Shown here: positions 33,314 through 43,829 of the stretch, piece by piece
Layout of the letters: every line of letters begins with the position of its first letter
Position numbering within the stretch: the first letter of the stretch is position 1
Assembly (NCBI GenBank): GCA_009823505.1
Contig: VZQC01013302.1
Span: 5,661,450 to 5,725,449 of the forward strand
Length of the DNA stretch: 64,000 bases
Source of the DNA: Rhizomys pruinosus
Lineage: Eukaryota > Chordata > Mammalia > Rodentia > Spalacidae
Reading direction: 5' to 3'
Notes under the pieces: model-generated
The model's database searches: none
Told to the model about the DNA's origin: nothing
What the model saw: only the letters and a program-made list of their open reading frames with translations
Program-made: the position numbers and the translations under genes

Positions 33314-36044
33314 AGCCTATTGAGTCTATTTATTGGTGCTTATATGTGCATGCATTTGTGGAAGACTATCTGGGATTGGATATCCTATCAGGGAGCTCGT
33401 TCTTGGAGAAAAATTATTCCCTTTCAGCAGTGAATGATTCTTCAAAACCAGGTGAAACCTTATAAAATTTCCTCATCCAAGTGAGCATATCAATAGGTAG
33501 TTTCATCATGTAAGACTTGTTTAGGCAACAATATTGTTTGGATTTCATGGACACAGCTTACCTATCAGGTGTGGAAGCCACCATCTAAGAGTCACGCTCC
33601 TGTTTCTCTGGCTCTTAATATAGTTCCCATTTTCCACAATGGTTTATAGTTTTGGGGTCATGAAACTATGTATTGCACTGTAGATGTAACAATTTCCTGA
33701 TTTTGTGCATTTTGAACATTTATGGATCTGTGTAATAGTTTCCATCTGCTGCAAAAATAAGCTTTTGGAGGAAGGGTAAAATGAAACTTATATATGGGTT
33801 TAAGTTTTAAAACATATAAGTTATACTGATTTCGGAAAATGACAGTAGTAGGTTTTTCCATAACATCTGTGACTTCTTCAAACAAGGAGAGTTGGATAGG
33901 TTTACAGTACCAGGCATGAATTTCCTCCAGCTGAGTTGTCCTTAAGTCCATTTAGACAGCTGTTGTCTATCCCCAATTAAACGATGACATTTTCAGACCC
34001 TAAGAAATATGCTGCTGTGCCTGTCATTGTTTTAATTCACAGGTTTTACATGGAGGAAAAATGGTTGTTTTTTCTCCCTTGTAAGCTTACATAACATCTT
34101 CAAATTTCTTAGGAGGCTTCTAGATCAGTTCCAGCTCAATTTCTTCAAGTTCTGTGTATGTGGGGTTTTCTGATAATAGGATTTTACCTTCATGCTCTAA
34201 GAGGTAACCTAGAGCAAGGACAATAGCTTATATTGTTTTGAGTGTCTCTGGGGTATTCTCATCAACGACACAAGTTTCTCATTCTTAGCACTGATGTTTG
34301 GTTAGCTAATGGTATAGCCACAACCTTGGTAGAGATATTTAGATCAATTTTGAGGAAAATATAATGAAAACCATTTCAGAGTAAGTATAGAATTCACCTT
34401 ATTTGAATCACATATTGCAAAACATTAAAGTACACTGGCAGTTTATTGGAGTATTTGATTATATTCTTAAGGTTACATAGAAAATACATATAAACTGTAC
34501 CAAATTTTAAATAAGAAAATTATCACTTTTTGAAAGAATGCTGAAAATACAACTTTTCTTCTTTAACTCTCGTAGTTATGATTAATATTTTTAATCTGAA
34601 GTTGTGATTTTATATAACCAACTTTTATGATAATGAGAATGAAAAGCAATTAAAAATGTTCTGCTATGATTGAACAGCTGAGGTGAGGCTTTCTTGCAGT
34701 GATGATACCGTGTCAGATGAGAGAAACAAACATTTCCTTGGAAGAAGGCCAGGTTCTTAATGGAATTTGACCATGCAAAACTTGTTAAAATTCCAATAGG
34801 GCATCAAATGCCACATTATAATATCTTTACAGAAATGTCAACCAGTCTATTTTTGACTAGTATTTTCTTCCTTCTTCCAACACGTTTTCACAGAAACAAG
34901 ATAATATGTTTGCGTTAAACAGCTCCCTAAAGCATTGTTATATTGAGTGTAACACACATAACCTCAGAATGCCTTTGCTATCAGAGAAGCAATTACTGAA
35001 CTCATATTTGAATAAAAATATTTTATGACAGTTAAAACTTAGTTTCGATACTAAGTCATAAATATAAAAGTCATATACAAAAAATAGCTGGTAAGATATG
35101 TTTTAGAGGTATCAAAAGAAAAATGAAACAAAGAATTCTGTTCAGATCTCTCTTTAACATATGAATTCAAAGCCATTATGAACAGAGCAACTAAAAGTAT
35201 TGTTTTTATTCTACCATAGTTTTGCACAGAATTCTTAAAAATCTTTTTATTTATTTATTTATTTTCTTAAAAATCTTAAAAATTGTTGATATTACCCTTA
35301 AAACTGAGACTTGATTGAAGAATCTACCATTATCTAACAACACAACCCAAATTGTTTTAATGGTATTATTTCTCACAAAGCCAAACAATGTAGCAGATTA
35401 CCTGAAATGACTCAGAGCCACATGTGGTGAATCAAGTTTGCAATCTAAGGATTTGGAGACTGAACAGTTTAATGTCCAGCTTGGTTTGAGGACTATCTGG
35501 GCTATGAAGCAGGATAAAGCCATCTTGGGTACAGAGTTAAGCTCTGACCCAGTTAAAGAATATTTAGAAGGGATTTCTCATAGAAGTGAAGGAAAAGGAA
35601 GTAGATTCTGAATCTCCTATTCCTGTGTTATGCAAAGGTAAACCTCACTTATTTTCAAGAGTGTCAGGGACAATGCCTCACCTATTTTTTTATCTATTCA
35701 CTATCTCTTTAATCTCTTTTATTTTCCTTTGTAATTTTCTAAAAAGCAGTAAATTAATGTTATTGAATATATGTGTTAATGAAGTCAATTTAAATACAAA
35801 TATAAGCATGCATTGTGCAAATTCATCTTTTCTTTTAGACACCTACAGTACCATCCATAAGTTGTAGTAATTGCCACGACTATACAATCTACTTTTCTTA
35901 TATGAAAGAATACTTGTGGTAGTTATCTTTTGTATTTGGCTTATATCAGTTAAATGATGCTATATATGAACTTGGGTCATAATTTGTTTAGAGATATTTT
36001 GCTAAAAATAATAAGGACATTTGTAAACATTTGTTTTTGTTTTC
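33314..36044. other. Largely unique AT-rich sequence; possible decayed coding remnant on minus strand
   Basis: Minus-strand 34250-34120 translates, with one stop, to a peptide-like run including LEHEGKILLSENPTY and then TELEEIELELI before a stop. A separate 97-codon minus frame sits at 33951-33658. They could be parts of an old processed pseudogene, but I recognise neither. The rest shows no element beyond short TTTA runs near 35245. Confidence 0.3.
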
Positions 36045-36270
36045 CATATTTTATTTATTATTATTTTTATTTTATGTGTATGATTGTGTTGCCTGCATGT
36101 ATTTAAGTGTGCTGTCACATGCAATGCTGGCAGAGGTCAAAAGAGGGCGTTGGATCTCCAGGAACTGGAGTTAAGATAGTCGTAAGCCAGTATCTGGATA
36201 CTTGGATTGGAACCTGGATCCTCTGCAAGAGCAGTCAATGTTCTACATCGCTGAGCCAACTCTCCAGCTC
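36045..36270 (-). repeat. B2 SINE, diverged
   Basis: Minus-strand B2: 'ggtcaaaagagggcgttgga', 'cctggatcctctgcaagag', 'ccaactctccagctc', with a T-rich left end. Confidence 0.88.
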
Positions 36271-36365
36271 TTAAAAAATTCAATAAATATAATAGAATTA
36301 TCAACATTTTTATATTAATTGATTAAAAGCAGTTAAAATAAAAATGAAATCGATAGAAATAAATA

Positions 36366-36497
36366 TACTGGACATGGTAACACATACTTAAAATGTAGAG
36401 GCAGGTAGGTCTCTGCGAATTCCAGCCTAGCTTGGTCTACATAGTATGTTTTAGGCTAGCCAGTACTACATAATGAGACACTGTCTCAACTTCTCCC
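36366..36497 (+). repeat. B1 SINE, diverged
   Basis: 'ctggacatggtaacacatac', 'ttggtctacatagtatg', 'gagacactgtctcaa'. Confidence 0.85.
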
Positions 36498-36904
36498 TAG
36501 GCCCCAAATACGAATAAGAAGAATAAGAAGAATACAAAAATAGTAATAATGAACCTGCATCATTAACAGAGCCCATTCTTGGCATCAGCTTTCTTTGTTA
36601 TTATATTTGTATTATATATTTTGGTACCATTTTCTGTTGTTATGGTAAAACATCTAAGAAAGTTACTATAAAGCAGTAAAAAATATATTTTGGGTCATGG
36701 GTTCACATAGTTCCAGACAGGATCAGATTTCTTTGTTGCTTTAGGCCTGAGAAAAGGCAGAATACAAGAGTATCATGTATGTTATGGAGCAGAACTGCAC
36801 AGTACAAGGCACTGGGAAGACAGAGAGAGAAAACAAAGATTCTGAGACAACATAGGAAAATTTCAATTATCACCCCAAATGTTGTCAGTTGACAGTTAAG
36901 ATTT
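36498..36904. other. Unclassified, possibly LTR- or repeat-derived
   Basis: 'tttctgttgttatggtaaa' and the following ~200 bases resemble a dispersed rodent repeat, but I cannot assign it. Confidence 0.3.
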
Positions 36905-37190
36905 TATATGGCTTTTCTTGAGACAGAATTCCACTTGCCCTGAACTCACTATTCTTCTGCCTCAGTGTCATAAGTACTAGGACTGTGATTTCTTCAGTAT
37001 TTCCACTTCCTTTTGGAGCTTTTCATTCTCTTCTTGTACCTCCTTGCTTTGCTGGTCAGTTTCTTTTTTCCTTATAGACTGTGATCTTTTCAATGTTTCC
37101 ACTTCCAGAGATACTGCTGCCTCTGCCTCCCAGGTCCTGGGAGATCAAAAGCATGTAGATCTCTAGGGATCAAGCCAACATGCCCTACAA
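36905..37190 (-). repeat. B1-like SINE split by an L1 ORF1 fragment
   Basis: Minus-strand B1 pieces flank about 120 bp (36985-37105) of minus-strand L1 ORF1 coiled-coil sequence ('cttttggagcttttcattct'). Confidence 0.6.
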
Positions 37191-37492
37191 AGCAAGTTTT
37201 AAGACATCTGGATGTACAGAAGGCTGTGGATCATTAAAAAGTTGTGACTCTTTTCTGTGATGGGGTGTATTCAACATTGTGAATTGGATCCCAACCAAAA
37301 TTTCTAAACACTATTTCTTGCCTCACAATCAAAATTTTAGTGAAAATAGTCTGTAAGATATTTAATTAGTGTTTATTTTACAAAAAATATATTCTATCTT
37401 AAATATCTGAAGGTTCTACCAAATGAACTTTGTAATTTCTACAGGATGTTCTGATTCTTTTGGAGAATTTGTTGATTGATTTTGTAAGTTTT

Positions 37493-38886
37493 TTTTTTTA
37501 ATTTTTTTATTGATGCTTTGTGCATTTCATACATCATTTTCCAATTCAGATCAGGCATTTTTCCCTTTCCCTTCCCCCCAACCCCCAACCCAAACCAAAA
37601 AAAAAAATAAAACAAAAAAAAAATAAAAAATTAAAAAATTTTTTTTTATTTTTCCTTTTTTAGCTATAAGTGATAATCCATGAGTACAAGCATCCTTTGT
37701 GCAAAACCAATCTACAGGCTGTTGTGTCCAACCCCCCACAGCCCCACCATCCAGTGGGGGGTGACATGTTGTTTGTTCAATCAAGTTGATCAAATGAGTG
37801 TCCAGACTACATCGCTGTAGTTTCACCATTCACCCCAATCGGAGCCTTTACATTCTACCACGCCCCCTCTTCCGCAGGTTGTTCCCTAGGCTTAGAAAAG
37901 GGGCACAGGTGGATGAGAAGTAAAACTTCTAGGTGCCACAAAGGTTTTGATGTGAGAGACTTTCTTGCCTACCCCCCCATAGAACAAGGAGAAATATGAC
38001 GATGATGAGGTCGTTCTCCAACTGTAAATTGGAGACAACTATTATAGAGGTAATCTCTTATAAAACCGGTAAAAATGCCTTCTTTAATTGACTAATAGAC
38101 ATAAGAACTGTGAAAAGGATTATACTCTGTTCAGAACCAAATATCATACTAAAGTCCTTAGGCTATGCACTTAGGCAAAGTATATTAATGCAGGAGCTCT
38201 GACATCAGCAATGGATTGTTCTACCAGGAGGATGTTGGCCAGGGGATCCAAGGCCCCACAAAAGGTAAGGGCTCCTTGCCCCTAAGTTGGGATACCTGCA
38301 GGAGGAGAGGTGATAAGACCCTGCTGCCAAAGACCTGACGTTAACACGGGAGGGATATATTGAGACCGCACATGCAAGTGTACAGATGGCCTCTGGAATG
38401 CCAGAGAGTGTTACCAAAGGCCACCAAACCAATAAAGCAAATACGGGTCTCCCTGAGTCAAGCAAGACTCCACCGTCAGCACCAGCTACACCTCACCTGC
38501 CTGGAAATACTGTGCAGCAGAGGCAGCCATGTGCCTGTATATCCCAAATCTAATTGGCTATTGGCTCTCTCCTTGGAGGAATAACCCATGGCTGATGCCA
38601 CAAGCTTACATCCTTTACAGGTTAGGAGATGTTATAAGCCACAGTAAGACCCTGTCATATTTAACAGGGGGGGGGAATGTAATTCATAGATTAACATATC
38701 ATCCAAACATATGTGTCTATGCCAAAGTAACCTACCATAACTATTAGTGCTGCTTAAATACCTATATATCTAACTGCTTGTGCTTCATTAGTAGGATTGA
38801 AAGGTTACCCCTGGACAAACTGTCAGCCCATGAAAGGAAACAGCCAGAATTGACCAGAGTCCAAGTCAACAGCTCCAGAGAGAGTG
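37493..38886 (-). mobile_element. Chimeric ERV/L1-tail retrocopy with 5' inversion (copy 4, youngest-looking)
   Basis: A perfect 15-bp target duplication GATTTTGTAAGTTTT (37478-37492, 38887-38901). The 3' part lies on the minus strand (37493-37926): poly(T), then the complement of the L1 end with its G-rich tract, then ERV sequence. The 5' part (37926-38886) is inverted onto the plus strand and matches about 7600-8500 of the outer ERV. The two halves are continuous in the ancestral order with almost nothing lost. It retains several CpGs that the other copies have lost, suggesting a younger insertion. Confidence 0.92.
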
Positions 38887-38901
38887 GATTTTGTAAGTTT
38901 T

Positions 38902-39192
38902 AAGTCATACCACTAGAGAGAAAATAGCTTGTACATTTGAATTTGCTTGTGGGTATTGCAATAACTCCAAGTTTGCTTCTAGCAGTTGACATGCGGACCA
39001 CCTAATTCCACTGGTATCCCTCAGGATCACATCTTTCTACAGTATTTAGATAAGTTCCTCTATCATAATCTCCAACAGCATACATTTGTCCTTCAAGTGT
39101 GGCTATGTGTAAATGATACAACAGTATGAGAACTCACCTAAGTATACCTCATGTAATGTTCATACTGTTACATTGGTAGCATTTGGCTAAAT
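38902..39192. other. No feature recognised
   Basis: Anonymous AT-rich sequence. Confidence 0.4.
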
Positions 39193-39204
39193 AAAATTGT
39201 GTCA

Positions 39205-39352
39205 GCCAGGCGTGGTGGTGCACGCCTTTAATCCTAGCACTTGGGAGGCAGAGGCAAGCGGATCTCTATGAGTTCAAGGCCAGCCTGGTCTACCGAGCGA
39301 GTTCCGGGACAGCTGGGGCTACAGGGAGACCCTGTCTCGAAAAGACCAAAAA
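39205..39352 (+). repeat. B1 SINE
   Basis: 'gccaggcgtggtggtgcacg' to 'gaccctgtctcgaaaagacc'. Target duplication AAAATTGTGTCA at 39193-39204 and 39353-39364. Confidence 0.97.
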
Positions 39353-39364
39353 AAAATTGTGTCA

Positions 39365-40606
39365 TGTCTGAAATAATTTTTATACTTATGAATAATTTAT
39401 TAATTCATCTGGTAGGCTAAATGTGGTCTTTTCCTAGGAACTTTCCAGCTTTAGTCATATATTATGGGTGACTACTATTAGTTTCATCATTAAAGTCAAC
39501 AGAAGAGCTAGCAAGTATTACTAAGAATGCAATCACATTTTCTGGAACAATTTCAATACTGCTTTTAATGCAAACACATATAAGATATTTAATATAAAAT
39601 AAACTATTTCTAGTGTATCTGAGGATGGGTTTTTGACTTGAATTTAACTTTAAGGTTAAAATTATTTCCATGAGATAATTAAACACGTAATTTTGAAGTT
39701 TAACTGGAAGCTATCTTCCTTCAATTAGAAACTATAAAAGGCTCGTTTCTCTTTCTCACTATTCATATCATTGTTTTTTCTATTCACCTTCTTCATTCTA
39801 ATCTGCTTCACACTGTGATTTGTCAAACTGTATCACATACATCTTAACTAACAGCAATTGGATAAAATGCTTGCTAATTAGCTCTTTACAAGACATTGGT
39901 ATGTGTAAGACATAACTGTGTTTTATTAGGTTTATCACAAAACATTTTATCAAAAGAAATGAGGGGAAATACAAGTCCTAGAACGGCTATTAGGCCTATA
40001 ACAGTCTATTGAGTGGACTTGAGATATGTCTCAGTTGTTAAAAGTGGGTACAAATCTTTCAGAAGACTAGAGGTGTTTGCTTTCCAAAACTTATAATACC
40101 TACAACTCCAGTTTATGGGGACTCTATGCATTTTTCTGACATCCTTGAGAACCACACATGAGAACAAACCCTTATGTAGATACTTATGTAGGTACATACA
40201 CATAATTTAGAAAATGTACTGTGAAATGTCAGTATTTCTGGTTTTCAAATGCCATGTTACTTAAAAAATGTGAAACAAAAATACTGCTAAATATTCAGGG
40301 GAATCAAAGTTTCCCACTCTTCTACAGGCCCCTACTCATTCTTAAACTGTTTGGAAACCCAGGGCTCAATTATATTATAAAGGTCTGCTTAACCAAAGTT
40401 GTAACCTTAAATATATTTACTTTTGGCCTGCATCTTGAGTTCTTTAATGAATGCAGACTTGCTTCTTGTGAGCAGAGGCATAATTATTCTAAGTAGAGCT
40501 AAATGCTATACCACAAAGAATTCTTCACACTCAGCTGAGCTCTTAGGCTATTTGCCATGGCCTTTATTTTTCCCTATAAAATATCCCTTATTAAAAGAGT
40601 TATTTG
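39365..40606. other. Unique AT-rich sequence, no gene
   Basis: Only short unrecognised frames, the longest about 90 codons (40221-40496). No splice-flanked conserved block was noticed. Confidence 0.5.
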
Positions 40607-40750
40607 AAGCTGGACGTGGTGGCACACGCTTTTCCCAGCACTCGGGAGGCAGAGGCGAGTGGATCTCTGTGAGTTCAAGATCAGCCTTGTTTACAGAGCG
40701 AGTTCCAGTCCAGCTGGGGCTACAGGGAGACTTTGTCTCAAAAACACCAA
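40607..40750 (+). repeat. B1 SINE
   Basis: 'gaagctggacgtggtggcac', 'agcactcgggaggcagagg', 'cagggagactttgtctcaaa'. Confidence 0.95.
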
Positions 40751-42090
40751 TCAATCAATAAATAAATATTTGTTTATTTATTTATTTGCTTAAAACAGTA
40801 TCCTTTCCAAATCTTGTAGAAGTGAAACAGGATTAAAAGATGACATTATGCTACAAGTAGAGATTTCCATAGGGTTTTCAAGTTTGCTTAAATTTTGCAA
40901 AACTTTGTAGACATTGCGATTGCTTGAATAAACATCTATAAAGTGCCAAACTGAAGTCTACAGCCACTAATAGTGCCAATATGTATCCAACTATTAGACC
41001 AGGAATCATACACCTTAGTTGCAGTGGTAATTGTTAAAGACATAAAAAATAATGATAGAAATCAATTATGTAAAATGCTTGAATTGAATTAAACAACATT
41101 GTATGTTTATGTTCATGAAGGAAAGTTTAGTACTCAGAAAGATCAGGCAAGGTGTGATACCACTAAAACTTTCGGATAAAATTGGAAGACTGAATAAAAT
41201 AATTTTTTATAAACATAGTTTATGTCCTCATAACACCATTTTGATGCTAAATTAAAATATAAAAATAAAATTTAAAATTACCTTTCTGATTAGATTACTG
41301 GCAGTACAAATGCAGGTTTTAAATAATTCTACAATGAAATAAACCTATATGTTGTGTTCTGTTATTAAATATAAGTTTTAACTGTTAATTATGATGACCT
41401 TTCATTATTCCAATTTTGTGTCTTTTTTCAGTTTAAGGAATTCTTTTTGGTATTGGAATAAATGTGTTTTTGTGTGTGTATATGTGTCTGTGTGTCTGTG
41501 TGCATGCATGCTCACGCACAGACACATACACACACATGCTGCTTTATAGCAGATTAACATATTAGATTTTAGATAGATGACAAGTCAGGAATCAAATTTC
41601 CTTTCAAATGAGCTTTCTAAACTGTTTCACAAAATATTTGAAGGTGTTTATGTGAATACTTTAGGCTAAAATCTCATTGTGTTTCCCACTGATGAAGTGC
41701 AAAATTTAATGAAATAGTATATTACCACCATTGCAATGCTAATATTCACATTAAACAGATATAATTTAATTTCTATGGGCAATGCTTATTACCACTCATT
41801 CATTGTAGCTGTTGCCAAGATTTTAGTTAAGGTGATTGTACAATTATTAGGCTTTTGACGAACAATGAGTGTGAAAGTTGCCAGCATTGCTATTTATTCT
41901 TAGACTTCACAAAAAACAATTAAGAGATCATTTAGGGAATCTCATCACAATTTCACAATATAAAACATTGAGACAAGGAAAAACAATTTCCATATGTTCT
42001 TTACTGAGACATTTATGGGAAAAGTTTAATTTATTGTAAAATAAAAATAACCTTAACCTTTGAAGCAGTGTCATTAGTAGTTATGAAGTT
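40751..42090. other. Unique AT-rich sequence with alternating purine-pyrimidine tract
   Basis: 41465-41540 is a GT-rich then AC-rich tract centred on GCATGCATGC, giving a near-palindrome. No gene is seen in the remainder. Confidence 0.6.
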
Positions 42091-42106
42091 AAATTTTAGG
42101 ATCCTC

Positions 42107-42625
42107 AGGGCTGGAGAGATGGCCTAGCGGTTGAGAGCGCCGACTGCTCTTGCAGAGGACCCGGGTTCGATCCCCAGTACCCACATGGCAGCTGAGAACC
42201 GTCTGAGGCTCCAATTCCAGGAGAACTCCAGTTCCAGGGGAATCCGACACCCTCTTCTGACCTCCGCGGCGTTGCACGACACGGGTGCACAGACTTGCAT
42301 GCAGACAGTACATTCATACACATACAGAAATAAATAAAATTAGGGGGCTGGAGAGATGGCCTAGCGGTTAAGAGCGCCAACCGCTCTTACAGAGGACCCG
42401 GGTTCGATCCCCAGCACCCACATGGCGGCCGAGAGCCGTCTGAAACTCCAATTCCAGGAGAACTCCAGTTCCAGGGGAATCCGAGACCCTCTTCTGACCT
42501 CCGCGGCATTGCACGACACGGGTGCACAAACCTGCATGCAGACAGTACATTGATACACATACCGAAATAAAAAAAAAAATTTAAAAAAAAAATTAAAAAA
42601 AAAAATAAATAAAATTAATAAAAAA
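42107..42625 (+). repeat. Head-to-tail B2 dimer
   Basis: Two complete B2 units (42107-42343 and 42344-42625) in the same orientation share one target duplication, AAATTTTAGGATCCTC (42091-42106) and AAATTTTAGGACCCTC (42626-42641). Both carry the extra ~17-bp block giving 'ctccaattccaggagaact' followed by 'ccagttccagggg'. They behave as one insertion event. Confidence 0.95.
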
Positions 42626-42641
42626 AAATTTTAGGACCCTC

Positions 42642-43715
42642 TACAGGCAAAATTTAAGTAAAGTATACATAACACCTATATGTAACTAAAAATGCTGCCT
42701 TGATCATCACTGACTTTGAATTAGATTACTTTTTCTGCACTAAATATATTTGAAAGAGTTACGCTGAAACATATATAATTTACATAAAATTTTATTCTAC
42801 TTAAATTTAATTTTCCCTTTTTTATCCATTTAATTATTCCAACTTCCCAAATCTGTCCTTTTTCTTCTGATGTTTTCCTTGCATTTTAATTAGTGGTATT
42901 TATCAAAAAGCCAAATTGGATTAGGAATTGAAAACTAAGCTGCACTAAATATTAACACTACCTAGAGACTAATGCAAAGGTAAATAGTCAGGAAACTGTA
43001 CAAGGCTATATTAATTTGCTGTCGCAGAAGACTGAGGCTGAAAGATGAGGACATCTGCCTTACACTATACTGAAGTTTTCAGGCATTAGGATAGCAATAG
43101 AAGATGATATTGTTATATTTCATTGCTACAATAATTAAACTTGTGAATAGTAATTTATTATATGGAATTATACAGGGTTTCTTTACATACCTTCACTATT
43201 AGAAGTATCCAAAATGAAAATTTTCTTAGATTTACATAGATAACTTATTACAGAACTCTATGTTTTTTGGGAACAAATTAGTTCTATCTTTTGTTTAGAT
43301 TTGTTTTAGATTTTTTTCATTTAAATCAACTTTCTGTAAAGAATATTAGAGATATTGTGTATCACTTTATTTCTAAGTTCCTAGTCTATATTTATGATTG
43401 TAAACTGAATTATAGTATTGATAAGAACATTACAGTTCTTGAAATTGATAACAAATGAAGCATTCATTTTCCTTACCTATGGTAAAATTATCAAAATTAT
43501 ATTCACCTTTATTTTCTCTTCTGTCATGCTAACTTTCAGAACTCACTATTTTTATAAATAAGAGTGATGGATACATTGCATATTCAAGAATATCACTAGT
43601 TTACCATTTGAAAAATTAAAGCTTTCTGACATTTTATTATAATCCATTATATCATTTCTAGCTCACTTCAGCAATTTATGTGACGTACATATTTGATGAA
43701 TTAATTCTATATTTT
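42642..43715. other. Unique AT-rich sequence, no gene
   Basis: No frame or repeat recognised. Confidence 0.5.
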
Positions 43716-43725
43716 TCTTGAGGTT

Positions 43726-43829
43726 TTATGTATTTCATACAAGATTTCTTAATAAAATCTATGTATTTCATACAAGATTTATTTCATACAAGATTTATGT
43801 ATTTCATACAAGATTTCTTAATAAAATCT
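43726..43829. repeat. Short tandem triplication in L1 3' UTR
   Basis: 'tatttcatacaagattt' occurs four times in about 100 bp; two copies carry 'cttaataaaatct'. Confidence 0.9.

Noticed and set aside
33096..33465. Arg/Glu-rich frames
   Set aside because: Translation of the GA microsatellite.
42107..42200. Genuine tRNA gene
   Set aside because: The box A/B-like head belongs to B2 SINEs; there is no cloverleaf with a complete acceptor stem.
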